Of a stretch of 64,000 nt of DNA, positions 17,325 through 25,915 are shown piece by piece; position 1 is the stretch's first letter, and each line of letters begins with the position of its first letter. Under the pieces are notes generated by a model. It saw nothing but the letters and a program-made list of their open reading frames with translations. It was not told the DNA's origin and ran no database searches. This stretch comes from Paraburkholderia metrosideri (lineage in GTDB: Bacteria; Pseudomonadota; Gammaproteobacteria; Burkholderiales; Burkholderiaceae): the NCBI RefSeq assembly GCF_904848625.1, contig NZ_CAJHCP010000001.1, positions 620,001 to 684,000 on the forward strand. The letters are read 5' to 3'. Made by a program: the position numbers and the translations under genes.

Positions 17325-18298
17325 CCGTAGGTTCTCCGGTAGCACGCTTCGAGATGACCAGCGACCGAGATCGGCGGGTACTTCGGCCTCTCGCCGGGTT
17401 CGGTGCAGCCTGGCAGACACTCGACCACGTAATCCGGCCGTCCGGTGAAAAAGAACGGGATCGAGTAGCGCTCGCGGCCCGACGCATTGACCACGCGATG
17501 CATCGTCGAGCGATACCGGCCATTGGTCCAGCGCGCGATCATGTCGCCGAGATTCACGACGAAGCTGCCGGCGAGCGGCGGCACGTGAACCCAGCCACGG
17601 TCGCCGTCCTGAACCTGCAGGCCGCCGTTGCCGTCCTGCCAGAGCAACGTCAGGCAGCCGAAGTCGGTATGGGCGCCGCAGCCCTTCTGGTCCGGCAACG
17701 CCTGCGCCGGTTGCGGCGGATAGTGCAGCAGGCGCAACGTGGCCATGGCGTCGTCGCAGAACGCATCGAAATGATCTTCGGGCAGACCGAGCGACAGCGC
17801 GAGACCGCGCGTCAGTCGGATAGACAGGTCGTAGAGCGCGGCGAAATATGCGTCCATCGCCGGACGAAAACCCAGCGGCTGCGGCGGCCACTGGTTCGGC
17901 CCGCAATTGAACGCGCGAGCCACCACGTGCGGATGATCGAGCGGCAATTCGTTGCCGATATATAAACCTTCCTTCAGGTCGGGCGGCGTGCCCGCCTCCA
18001 GCACCTGTCCGCGCAACGGCTCGTAACCGCGATTACAGAACGACTTGGCTTTGTCGACGAGGCGCTTGTCCGCGTCGTCCAGTGCAAAAAAATGCTCGGA
18101 TGCGGTGCGGGCCGCGTCGATCAGCGCGTCGCCGACGCCGTGATTGACGATATAGAAAAACCCTTTGTCGACACAGGCGGCGTGCAACGCAGCGCCCACC
18201 GCCGCGCGCTGCCGCGGATCTGCCGACGCCAGCCCGGCGACGTCGATGACGGGCAGGCTCGTATGCGGCACTGCTTTGGCTGATAGCACTTCGGACAT
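17321..18298 (-). CDS. Isopenicillin-N-synthase-family Fe(II)/2-oxoglutarate oxygenase
   Basis: First gene of the six-gene operon, 325 residues. An N-terminal DIOX_N-type domain (about 10-130) precedes the double-stranded beta-helix. The iron triad is H210 and D212 (GAHTDFG) and H267 (TMHRVV); the 2-oxoglutarate-binding RxS is R277-Y-S279. All key residues are present. The enzyme should hydroxylate or dealkylate a small molecule with O2 and 2OG. The neighbours (hydrolase, BMP binding protein, NdmCDE-like parts, cytosine-deaminase-like protein) point to a nitrogen heterocycle, but the reaction is not known. Confidence 0.9.
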   Translation of the reverse strand: MSEVLSAKAVPHTSLPVIDVAGLASADPRQRAAVGAALHAACVDKGFFYIVNHGVGDALIDAARTASEHFFALDDADKRLVDKAKSFCNRGYEPLRGQVLEAGTPPDLKEGLYIGNELPLDHPHVVARAFNCGPNQWPPQPLGFRPAMDAYFAALYDLSIRLTRGLALSLGLPEDHFDAFCDDAMATLRLLHYPPQPAQALPDQKGCGAHTDFGCLTLLWQDGNGGLQVQDGDRGWVHVPPLAGSFVVNLGDMIARWTNGRYRSTMHRVVNASGRERYSIPFFFTGRPDYVVECLPGCTEPGERPKYPPISVAGHLEACYRRTYG

Positions 18299-18492
18299 TG
18301 CGCCTCCTTTGAACCGGCTGATTCCGTTTCAATCCAGTCTGGAGGATCGCGGGTGTCCAATAAAGCGCAGAAAAAAGTGCAGGCTGATGCCGAAACGGCA
18401 TCAGGGCGACTGCGGGCGTTTCAGTTCAGATCGCATCGCCGCGCGCGCCCGCTCCGGTAGACTACGCTCACGCCAGAACTTGCCGCGACAGC

Positions 18493-19296
18493 ATGGACAC
18501 CCAGCTTTTAATCATTTGCGCGCTGACCTTCATCATTCATGTGATCGCGACGTTGGCCTACGCCGTGCGGATCGCGGGTGTACGCACGCGCCGTATCGCG
18601 GTGTCGTTTTCGTTATTCGGAATCATCGCGCTGGTATCGCGGACGGCAAACTCATTTCAGGGACCTTTCATCGCCAAGCGGGTCGAGCTGGATATCGCGA
18701 AGCACCTCGAGGGCGGCCTACTCGGCGACTTTCGGCTTTTCCTGCTGACGGCGACTGTGGCAACTGCCGTTGGAACATTTTTGATCCCGACGTTCCAGCG
18801 TTATTTCAGCCGGGCGGTCGAACACTTTCAGGTCAATCGCTCGATACCCCGTCTGCTTCTTCACGTCTTCAGTCGCGGCGGCGTCAACTACATCCGCGAC
18901 GGCGCAAGGATTCCCTCCCGACAGAACGTCACGCAACTGACAAGCGGCGCTGGCGTTTCCTGGAAGGTCATCGCGCTGAACGTCATCGCGATGTCGATCT
19001 GGACAGTCGGCGTTTTTGCGTCACTTTATGCGGGCTACCTGAAGCCGGATTTGCGGGTGACGTGTGCGAATCTGTCGTCGGTCATTAATGGCTTTGCGAC
19101 CGTCGTCCTCGCGGTCGTCATCGATCCCCAGGTGTCGGTGATGACGGACGATGTCATCGAAGGTCGAATTTCCGAGAACAGCTTCCGGCGCGCGATTACT
19201 ACGCTGGCCGGCGCACGCGTTATAGGAACCCTGTGTGCGCAGGCCGTGCTGGTTCCAGCGGCGTTGATTATTGTCCGCGTCGCCGAACTGATATAG
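18493..19296 (+). CDS. amj: Amj-type lipid II flippase (DUF2837)
   Basis: Integral membrane protein of 267 residues with about six hydrophobic segments (LLIICALTFIIHVIATLAYA at the N-terminus, then around 40-60, 82-100, 160-180, 195-215 and 240-262). The conserved opening with IAGVRTRR and the SRTANSFQGP segment match the Amj/YdaH family, which flips lipid II in Bacillus as an alternative to MurJ. In Gram-negatives the role is presumed similar. It stands alone, with 194 bp upstream separating it from the divergent oxygenase operon. Confidence 0.8.
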   Translation: MDTQLLIICALTFIIHVIATLAYAVRIAGVRTRRIAVSFSLFGIIALVSRTANSFQGPFIAKRVELDIAKHLEGGLLGDFRLFLLTATVATAVGTFLIPTFQRYFSRAVEHFQVNRSIPRLLLHVFSRGGVNYIRDGARIPSRQNVTQLTSGAGVSWKVIALNVIAMSIWTVGVFASLYAGYLKPDLRVTCANLSSVINGFATVVLAVVIDPQVSVMTDDVIEGRISENSFRRAITTLAGARVIGTLCAQAVLVPAALIIVRVAELI

Positions 19297-19403
19297 CGCG
19301 GGCTTCCGGGTCTGATGCGCATTTAAAAGGCAACCCGTTGCCCGTCATTGGACTGGCCGATCGCTTCCTGCCGCAAGACCTCGCATGCGTGAATTCTGCG
19401 CGC

Positions 19404-20357
19404 TCAGATCGCCGGTTCATCGTCCTCCCGGCCCGCCAGCGCTTCGGCGAGCAATCTGACGAAAGCGTCCAACGCGGGTGTCAACGTCCGCCCCGCCCGC
19501 GCGTAAGCGCCCAGTTCCGACACCAGCGGACGCGGCGAGCGCAGCGGAATATGCTTCAACGTGCCGTCGGCCAGATCGCGCTCCAACCCGAGTCGCGTCT
19601 GGAACCCAACGCCGCGTCCCCGAGCCGCCATACGCCGCATCAATTCGATCGAATCGCTTTCAAGCACCGTTTGCAGCGGCTTCGCGTAATACCGGATGAG
19701 CGGTTCGAGTAATCCGCTGATCGACAATTGCGCGTTACCCAGAATCAACGGATAGCGCGCGCACTGCGCGAACGTCACGCTGGACTCACCCGCAAGCGGA
19801 TGATCGGCGGCAACGATAGCGCCTAACTGGAAACGTCCCACTGCAAGCTGCTGCAGATCACTGGTGCGCGGCAATGAAAACGCGAGACCGAGGTCGGCAT
19901 CGCCATCGAGAATCGTGCGGGCAATCGTCGCCGATCCCGCCGTATGCACCTGAAAACGTATCGCCGGATATCGCGTTAGCATCCGTTCGACCAGATCCGG
20001 CAGAAAACTCGAATTGAGTCCTTCGACCGTCACGATACTGATCTCGCCGCGCCGAATCCCGCGCAGCGCATCCATTTCGCTTTCGAAACGGCGCGCGTCC
20101 TGCAGCACGGTAATCACATGCCGCGCGAAGACTTCACCCGCTGCGGTCAACGCCAGCCCCGACGAGAGCCGCTCGAACAGCGGTGTGCCGACTTCCGCTT
20201 CGAGCTTCAGCAATTGCCGGTTCACCGCCGACGACGCCACATGCATCTGACGCGCCGCTTCCCGGATCGAACCGCAGCGGCGGATAGCATCGAAATAGCG
20301 CAGCGACCGTGCGTGGATGTGCCAGGCGAGAGCAGCGGCGACGGTAGGTTTCGGCAT
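19404..20357 (-). CDS. LysR-family transcriptional regulator
   Basis: 317 residues. The N-terminal helix-turn-helix begins unusually late (about residue 18, after MPKPTVAAALAWHIHARS) and reads IRRCGSIREAARQMHVASSAVNRQLLKLE. An effector domain follows (about 100-300). It lies downstream of phnX on the same strand, beyond a strong terminator, so it is transcribed separately. It could act on the phosphonate genes or elsewhere; no link is visible. Confidence 0.88.
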   Translation of the reverse strand: MPKPTVAAALAWHIHARSLRYFDAIRRCGSIREAARQMHVASSAVNRQLLKLEAEVGTPLFERLSSGLALTAAGEVFARHVITVLQDARRFESEMDALRGIRRGEISIVTVEGLNSSFLPDLVERMLTRYPAIRFQVHTAGSATIARTILDGDADLGLAFSLPRTSDLQQLAVGRFQLGAIVAADHPLAGESSVTFAQCARYPLILGNAQLSISGLLEPLIRYYAKPLQTVLESDSIELMRRMAARGRGVGFQTRLGLERDLADGTLKHIPLRSPRPLVSELGAYARAGRTLTPALDAFVRLLAEALAGREDDEPAI

Positions 20358-20467
20358 GGTGGGTCGTGCAGTGGGTTGAATGGCTGATTAAGGTGCCGAT
20401 GACGAACTGAACCTGCCGGCATGGCTGATTCATCGGCCCGACAGGATAGTACGTTTGCGCCAGCAAC

Positions 20468-20502
20468 AAAAAAGCGCACGGTCAGATGACCTGTGCGCTT
20501 TT
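20468..20502 (-). terminator. Rho-independent terminator of phnX
   Basis: AAAAGCGCAC stem pairing with GTGCGCTTTT, with an inner GGTCA/TGACC stem. On the minus strand it ends in six T and lies 45 nt after the phnX stop. The A-run on the other side makes it potentially bidirectional. Confidence 0.85.
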
Positions 20503-20546
20503 GCCAAACAACCATCACGTCAACCCTCGCGTTGACCTTTACGCGA

Positions 20547-21350
20547 TCACGGCCGCTCACCGCGCGCGAGCCGCGCCTCGATGTCATACACCACCGGCAT
20601 CAGATCAGCCACACTGTCGATCACATAATGCGCGCCCGCCGCCTGCAACTTGCTGATCGCCGCCTGGCGGCGCGCTGCGAACTCATCCGCCGACAGCGCC
20701 TTGACGTCCGCCTCGGCCATCCCGAACGCGTTGCCGCTGACCGCGACACCGACCGTCCACGTGCCGCCGTTAATGCCTTCCTCGATTCCGACCTCGGTGT
20801 CGTCGACCTTGATCGCATCGCGCGCGCGCCAGACGCCGAGCTCCGGCAACGCCTTGTAGATCATGTACGGCGACGGACGCCCCTCCGGCGTATCGCCGGT
20901 GCACACGATGCTGTCGGGCGAGAAACCCTGCGCCGCCGCGCCCGGCACGATCTCGGCCATGATTTCGCGGGTGTAGCCGGTGGTCGTGCCGATCCGGATA
21001 TCGTCGTGACGCAGCGCGCTCGCGACCTCTGCGACACCCGGGATCACCGAGCTATAGCTCGCGGCCACGGCGATATTCTTCGGGACGAACACGTCATAGA
21101 TCGCATCGATATCGGCTTCGCCAGGCACATGACCATACTTGTCGGCCCACGCCCGCGCCACCCGCGGCAGCGCCATCAGCGCCGCGATATGCGGGCGTTT
21201 GGCCATGCCCATCGGGCCGCGCGCTTCGTCGATCGTGATCGACACGCCGAACTGTTCGAAGGTCTCGACAAACGCCCCCATCGGCGCGAGCGAACCGTAG
21301 TCGACCACCGTGCCGGCCCAGTCGAAAATCACCGCTTTTACGTGTTTCAT
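20547..21350 (-). CDS. phnX: Phosphonoacetaldehyde hydrolase
   Basis: Cleaves the C-P bond of phosphonoacetaldehyde to acetaldehyde and phosphate, the second step of 2-aminoethylphosphonate use. 267 residues of the HAD superfamily: nucleophile D10 in VIFDWAGT, Schiff-base lysine K51 in MGMAKRPH, TTTGYTRE and the acidic KVDDTEVGI motif, all present. It is downstream of phnW with a 95-bp gap in the same orientation, so probably co-transcribed, and is closed by the terminator at 20468-20502. No 2-aminoethylphosphonate transporter genes (phnSTUV type) are in the window. Confidence 0.96.
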   Translation of the reverse strand: MKHVKAVIFDWAGTVVDYGSLAPMGAFVETFEQFGVSITIDEARGPMGMAKRPHIAALMALPRVARAWADKYGHVPGEADIDAIYDVFVPKNIAVAASYSSVIPGVAEVASALRHDDIRIGTTTGYTREIMAEIVPGAAAQGFSPDSIVCTGDTPEGRPSPYMIYKALPELGVWRARDAIKVDDTEVGIEEGINGGTWTVGVAVSGNAFGMAEADVKALSADEFAARRQAAISKLQAAGAHYVIDSVADLMPVVYDIEARLARGERP

Positions 21351-21445
21351 TGAGTTCGATCCTCAAGAGATTCAACAGCTCGCGCGATTGATCGCACGCT
21401 AGCATTCCTTCGTGACAGCTTGCAGGGTCCGCCGATGAACCTTTT

Positions 21446-22714
21446 TCAGGCCGCCTGCGCCAGCGTTTTGCGTTCTTCGAGCGCGGCTTGCGGCGGCGTA
21501 GCGTGCGCCACGCCCATCGCTTCGAGCGATTGGGCGCACGCGTTGACGACCCGCTGCATCACGTCCTGATCCACCTGACCGATGCAGCCGATACGGAAGC
21601 TATCCACCACCGTCAGCTTGCCCGGATAGATGATGAAACCCTGCTGCTTCATCAATTCATAGAAGCGCTCGAACCTGAACGACGGATGAGCGGGTGCAAA
21701 AAACGTCACGATGATCGGCGAGCGCCAACGCGCGTTCAGTAGCGGCTCGAAGCCGAGTTCATGCATGCCGGCCACCAGCACATCGCGGTTGTTCGCATAA
21801 CGAGCGAGCCGCCCAGCCTGGCCGCCTTCGAGTTGATGCAGACGCAGCGCTTCGATAAACGCGGCCACCGTGTGCGTGGGCGGCGTAAAGCGCCACTGAC
21901 CGGTGCGGTTCATCACGTCCCATTGATCGTAGACATCGAGCGCGAGCGAATGACTGCGGCCCTTCGCTTCACGCAACGCGCTCTTGCGGGCGATCACGAA
22001 GCCGAAACCGGGCACACCCTCGATGCATTTATTCGCCGACGACACAAAAGCTTCGCAAACGATCTCGCGGACATCGAGCGGCACCGCGCCGAATGCGCTC
22101 ATCGAATCGATCAGCAGCTTGCGGCCCTTCTTTGCGGTGGCAGCGGCGATTTCCTCGATGGGATTCAGAATCCCCGAACTGGTCTCGCAATGCACGGCGA
22201 TCACATGGGTGATGCCCGGATCGGCGTCCAGCATCCGTTCGACTTCGGCGCCACGCGGCGGCAGGTAGTCGCCTTTGTCGAGCACCGTGCAGGTTCGGCC
22301 CAGATAACCGAGCGTGGTCGCGATGCGCTTGCCATACGCGCCATTGGCGAGCACCAGCGCGTGACCATCGCGCGGCATCAGGCTGCCGAGCATCGCTTCG
22401 ACGCAATAGCTGCCGCTGCCCTGCAACGGCACACAGTCGTAGTCGCCGGCGGTGTCGCCCGCGATGTCCAGCAGACTGCGGCGCAGATGCGCGGTCATCG
22501 CACGGAAATCGCCGTCCCATGAGCCCCAGTCGCGCAGCATCGCTTCTTTGGTCGAGAACGCGGTGGTCAGCGGCCCCGGCGTCAGCAGATACGGCTCGCC
22601 TTTGGCGGGCGCAGCGCAGCGCACGCTTGTCGAGGCCGCCACAGAGGTGGCCGGAGAGCAGTCGACCGCGTTTTCCGTCGTGCTATCCATCGCGTTTGCC
22701 ATCGCGTTTGCCAT
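21446..22714 (-). CDS. phnW: 2-aminoethylphosphonate:pyruvate transaminase
   Basis: PLP enzyme converting 2-aminoethylphosphonate and pyruvate to phosphonoacetaldehyde and alanine. 422 residues of fold-type I; the PLP lysine lies in SSANKCIEG, preceded by DSMSAFGA. The first ~40 residues (Ser/Thr/Ala-rich) extend beyond the usual start LLTPGPLTT of the family, which is normally about 370 residues. The beginning carries a 12-bp duplication giving three in-frame ATG codons (22714, 22702, 22690), so the true start is uncertain. It is divergent from a LysR gene with a 125-bp shared regulatory region. Confidence 0.95.
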   Translation of the reverse strand: MANAMANAMDSTTENAVDCSPATSVAASTSVRCAAPAKGEPYLLTPGPLTTAFSTKEAMLRDWGSWDGDFRAMTAHLRRSLLDIAGDTAGDYDCVPLQGSGSYCVEAMLGSLMPRDGHALVLANGAYGKRIATTLGYLGRTCTVLDKGDYLPPRGAEVERMLDADPGITHVIAVHCETSSGILNPIEEIAAATAKKGRKLLIDSMSAFGAVPLDVREIVCEAFVSSANKCIEGVPGFGFVIARKSALREAKGRSHSLALDVYDQWDVMNRTGQWRFTPPTHTVAAFIEALRLHQLEGGQAGRLARYANNRDVLVAGMHELGFEPLLNARWRSPIIVTFFAPAHPSFRFERFYELMKQQGFIIYPGKLTVVDSFRIGCIGQVDQDVMQRVVNACAQSLEAMGVAHATPPQAALEERKTLAQAA

Positions 22715-22746
22715 GTTCAGAACCCCGATATCGCTATGTCGATGCG

Positions 22747-22821
22747 GTACACAGTACAGAAAGGTCGTCCATCGGTAAAATCGATATAATCGATGACGGT
22801 ATCGCTAAAACTTATCGCTAA
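22747..22821. promoter_or_regulatory. Operator region between phnW and its LysR regulator
   Basis: Three repeat elements sit in the 125-bp divergent gap: GTAC-ACA-GTAC (22747-22757); ATCGAT-ATA-ATCGAT (22780-22794), which contains the T-N11-A signature of LysR sites; and a 9-bp direct repeat TATCGCTAA at 22800-22808 and 22813-22821. These are the probable binding sites of the adjacent LysR protein. Confidence 0.6.
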
Positions 22822-22839
22822 CGACGAAGCGAGGCACAC

Positions 22840-23724
22840 GTGCAATACGCGCAATTGCGGGCGTTCCATGCGGTCGCCGAACACGGCGGTTTCTCCAAGG
22901 CCGCGCAGGCGTTATCGCTGACGCAGCCCGCGGTGTCCGACCACGTGCGGCGGCTGGAACAGGATTACGGGGTCAAGTTATTCGAACGCGGGCCGCGTGG
23001 CGTCGAAACGACCGAACTGGGCCTGCGCCTGTTCAGCGTGACGCGTCATATGCTCAGTTGCGAGCGCGACGCGCGGCAGTTGCTGGAATCGGCGGGGGGA
23101 CTCGAATCCGGCTCGCTGTCGCTGGTCGCGGACGCGCCCGACCTCGCCGTCACGCTGATCGGCGCGTTTCGCAAGCTGCATCCGGGCATCGTCGTGACGC
23201 TGTCCATCGCCAATGCCGCCGATTGCATGCAGCGCGTGCTGTCGAGCGCGGTAGACGCGGCCATTACCGCCGCGCCGCAAGTCCACAGCCGGCTCGAATC
23301 GCGCGTTTTGCGGCGCGACCCGTTGGTGGCCATGGTCCCGGTGGGCTATCCGGTCGCGAAGAAGCGCAAGCTGAGCTACGCCGAACTGGTCAGGCAGCCG
23401 ATGATTTTTCGCGAGCCGCAGTCGGTCACGCAGCAGTTGCTCGAAATCGAACTGGTGCGCGAATCGTTGCAGGTGGAACCGGTGATGTATGTCGACGGAC
23501 GCGAAGCGCTCGAGGAAGCGGTCGCGCAAGGGATGGGGGTCGGCGTAATTGCACGCGCCGAATTCAACGAGTCGCGGCGAATCAGGATGATTCCGCTACA
23601 GGACTGCCGGGTGCAGATGATCGAATCGCTGACACGGCTTGCCGAGCGGCCGGGATCGAATCTGCTGGATGCGTTGTTTGCGGTCGACTTGCCGACGGCG
23701 CCCGCTGCGGTCATCGCCGAATAA
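22840..23724 (+). CDS. LysR-family regulator of 2-aminoethylphosphonate genes
   Basis: 294 residues: helix-turn-helix (GGFSKAAQALSLTQPAVSDHVRRLE) and effector domain. It is divergent from phnW, which fits the LysR regulators that often accompany phnWX. The start is a GTG at 22840, preceded by GAGG-type purines (GCGAGGCACAC). The direct repeats at 22800-22821 end 19 nt before its start, which suggests autoregulation as well. A strong hairpin follows the stop. Confidence 0.9.
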   Translation: MQYAQLRAFHAVAEHGGFSKAAQALSLTQPAVSDHVRRLEQDYGVKLFERGPRGVETTELGLRLFSVTRHMLSCERDARQLLESAGGLESGSLSLVADAPDLAVTLIGAFRKLHPGIVVTLSIANAADCMQRVLSSAVDAAITAAPQVHSRLESRVLRRDPLVAMVPVGYPVAKKRKLSYAELVRQPMIFREPQSVTQQLLEIELVRESLQVEPVMYVDGREALEEAVAQGMGVGVIARAEFNESRRIRMIPLQDCRVQMIESLTRLAERPGSNLLDALFAVDLPTAPAAVIAE

Positions 23725-23728
23725 ACAC

Positions 23729-23772
23729 AAGCCGCCCAGCAGGCATTACCTGACGGGCGGCTTGGTTTCTTT
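23729..23772. terminator. Bidirectional terminator between LysR and SDR genes
   Basis: AAGCCGCCC (23729-23737) pairs with GGGCGGCTT (23755-23763), with an inner CAGG/CCTG stem, followed by a T-rich stretch on the plus strand. It separates the convergent LysR and SDR genes. Confidence 0.75.
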
Positions 23773-23861
23773 CTGTTTCAACGTGGCGTTATGTGTTGCG
23801 ACGCCATTTGCGACAGCCTTTCAGCGCAGATGAACCAAAGACGCTCTGCGGGTAGAAAGTC

Positions 23862-24608
23862 TTAACGCGACCCACCGCTTGCAATCAGGCTTTCGCCGGT
23901 CAGCCAGCGCGAGTCTTCGGACGCGAGGAACACGGCGACATCCGCGATATCGTCGGGTTGACCGATGCGCCCGAGCGGCGTCGTGCTAATGGCCCACTTT
24001 TCGAAATCCGAGCCGATGATGCCCGCGCTATGCGTGCCTTCCGTCGCGATCATGCCGGGGTTCACCGAGTTCACGCGAATCTTGCGCGGACCCAACTCCT
24101 TGGCCAGCACACCGGTGATCGCATCCACCGCGCCCTTGGTCGCCGTATAAACGGAGCTTCCAGCCGGCGTGATACGGCTGACCACCGAACTCACGTTGAC
24201 AATGCTGCCGCCTTCGCCGAGATGTTTGGCCGCTGCCTGCGTGGCCAGCAGCAGACCCAGCACATTCACATTGAAGTGCTTATGGAAGTGCTCTTCGGTG
24301 ATTTCTTCGATTGTGCCGAATTCGTACACGCCCGAGTTGTTCACGAGAATGTCGAGACGGCCATAGGTTTCGACTGCCGTGTCGATGATGCCCTTCGCGT
24401 CCGCTGTTTTGGACACGTCGCCGGCCACGGCCACTGCCTTGCCGCCTGCAGCGGTGATCGCATCGACCACGCTATCGGCGCCTGCCTTGCTCGACGCATA
24501 GTTCACTACCACCGACGCGCCCTGGGCCGCCAGCGCCTTCGCAATAGCCGCGCCAATACCTTTCGATGCGCCGGTTACAACAGCAACTTTACCTGTGAGC
24601 TTGCTCAT
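23862..24608 (-). CDS. Short-chain dehydrogenase/reductase
   Basis: NAD(P)-dependent oxidoreductase of 248 residues, classical SDR. The Rossmann motif is TGASKGIG (13-20), the NNSG strand motif is present, and the catalytic Ser, Tyr and Lys are seen in NVSSV and YTATKG. It is of FabG-like size and its substrate cannot be assigned. It is monocistronic; about 290 bp without a gene separate it from the small peptide gene at 24896. Confidence 0.93.
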   Translation of the reverse strand: MSKLTGKVAVVTGASKGIGAAIAKALAAQGASVVVNYASSKAGADSVVDAITAAGGKAVAVAGDVSKTADAKGIIDTAVETYGRLDILVNNSGVYEFGTIEEITEEHFHKHFNVNVLGLLLATQAAAKHLGEGGSIVNVSSVVSRITPAGSSVYTATKGAVDAITGVLAKELGPRKIRVNSVNPGMIATEGTHSAGIIGSDFEKWAISTTPLGRIGQPDDIADVAVFLASEDSRWLTGESLIASGGSR

Positions 24609-24895
24609 GATCGTATCCTTTCAATTGGGGTTTCGCGCCGACGCGTGTTCGCGATGATTCGCGGAACTGGCGTCGATGAAGCGGAAAATGCAGTGGCGCT
24701 GTCACTGGACACAATGTAGGGATGTCAGCGAGATGGATAAAGCGGCTGAAGGCGAATAGATACGTCGGTTGAGACGAACAATCGCGGTGTGAGGGAAATG
24801 GGTGGGGAAGGTCTGGGGACAGGTCGCGCGCGAATTTGCAGCAATGAGGCTATTGATCGTGTTTAGCCGCAGGCTTGCCTGAGCGCGCCGTTCAT

Positions 24896-24982
24896 TCAGC
24901 TTTTACGTATCAAGGCAATCTGGGCGGCCACACTCGCGAGCACCGCCAATGCGCCTAACGTATCGAGAATAATGGGCCACAT
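24896..24982 (-). CDS. 28-residue hydrophobic peptide behind the TauE/SafE gene
   Basis: A short gene too small for usual callers. The peptide has one membrane-spanning stretch (ILDTLGALAVLASVAAQIAL) and ends in the basic RKS tail, a typical small inner-membrane protein. The ATG at 24982 is preceded by GGGAG with 7-nt spacing, and it starts 37 nt after the stop of the TauE/SafE exporter on the same strand, so it is likely cotranscribed. I infer an accessory subunit or regulator of the exporter, by analogy with small subunits of other transporters. No family is recognised. Confidence 0.55.
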   Translation of the reverse strand: MWPIILDTLGALAVLASVAAQIALIRKS

Positions 24983-25019
24983 GGTTTCGCTCCCGTTGAT
25001 CGCGTCCATCACATTGTCG

Positions 25020-25769
25020 TTAAACGAATGCGCGCGCGATCAATTGAATGCCGAGCGCCAGCAGACAGATAAAGAACCAGCGTCGAAAGCTTTCTGGACT
25101 GATACGTCCGCGCACACGTTGTCCAATGAACATGCCGATGAGGGCAGGAATCACCGCGAAAAGCGATTCACGCAGATCGCGAATAGCGAATGCGTTTTCA
25201 CTCACGAGTCCAATGGCAAGTGCAATCGTGGATACGGTAAACGACAAACCGAGCGCCTGAACCAGATCCTCTTTTTTTAAAGCAAGTCCTTGCAGATAAG
25301 GCACGGCCGGAATCACGAACACCCCCGTGCCGCCAGTGACCACACCGGTCACGGCACCGATCGCCGGCGACAACCAGCGCTCGTAACGCGGCGGAACCGA
25401 GAAGCGCCACGCCATCAAACCGGCCAATGCATACAAAGTCAACGCGACACCGAGGCCGGCAACCGCCCGCACGCCTCCGCCGCCCGCAATGAACGACGCC
25501 GCAGCCAGCGTGCCGACGACGATCCCCGCCATCATCGGCCACAGCCGCTTCGCCAAAGCTCTCACACCCGGCCCCGCGAACAGTTGCCACACGTTCGTGA
25601 TGAACGATGGCAACAGCAGCACGGCGGCGGCCTGCGCGGGCAGCATCAAGGTGCCGAGAATGCCCATCGCGACGGTCGGCAAGCCCATGCCGGTCATGCC
25701 CTTGACGAAGCCTGCCACGACGAAAGTCGCGGCAATGATGCCGGTACGCAGCACGAACGGAGAAATCAT
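25020..25769 (-). CDS. TauE/SafE family sulfite/anion exporter
   Basis: Inner-membrane transporter of 249 residues with about eight hydrophobic segments. The family's repeated motifs are visible: GFVKGMTGMGLPTVAMG in the first half and GVVTGGTGVFVIPAVPYLQ in the second. The family moves sulfite, sulfoacetate or other organic anions. The ATG at 25769 is chosen because the upstream extension (to 25829) is Cys/Lys/Arg-rich and not part of the membrane domain; no strong ribosome-binding site is seen. It is divergent from a LysR gene, with a small peptide gene behind it. Confidence 0.9.
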   Translation of the reverse strand: MISPFVLRTGIIAATFVVAGFVKGMTGMGLPTVAMGILGTLMLPAQAAAVLLLPSFITNVWQLFAGPGVRALAKRLWPMMAGIVVGTLAAASFIAGGGGVRAVAGLGVALTLYALAGLMAWRFSVPPRYERWLSPAIGAVTGVVTGGTGVFVIPAVPYLQGLALKKEDLVQALGLSFTVSTIALAIGLVSENAFAIRDLRESLFAVIPALIGMFIGQRVRGRISPESFRRWFFICLLALGIQLIARAFV

Positions 25770-25850
25770 CGGAGAGCTTGTGCATTTGGAATGATGTCGA
25801 CGATTCTGCTTCTGACGTGCGCAGTCCACAATGCGTAAGATACTGACTGT

Positions 25851-25878
25851 GGCTTAGGCTGCGGCTAAGGCTAAAGCC
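25851..25878. promoter_or_regulatory. Tandem GGCTNN hexamers in the TauE/LysR divergent promoter region
   Basis: GGCTTA, GGCTGC, GGCTAA, GGCTAA and a closing AGCC lie end to end (25851-25878), also forming a CTTAG/CTAAG inverted repeat. They lie 82 bp upstream of the TauE start and 38 bp upstream of the LysR start, a plausible operator or a slippage tract. Confidence 0.5.
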
Positions 25879-25915
25879 TTTTCGCCGTATTCGCGTTTCA
25901 TCTGGATGATGCTCC

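Noticed and set aside
16497..17906. 469-codon version of the alpha/beta hydrolase
   Set aside because: The N-terminal 194 codons are the shadow of the 2OG oxygenase in another frame. The ATG at 17324, overlapping the oxygenase stop, gives the correct family N-terminus.
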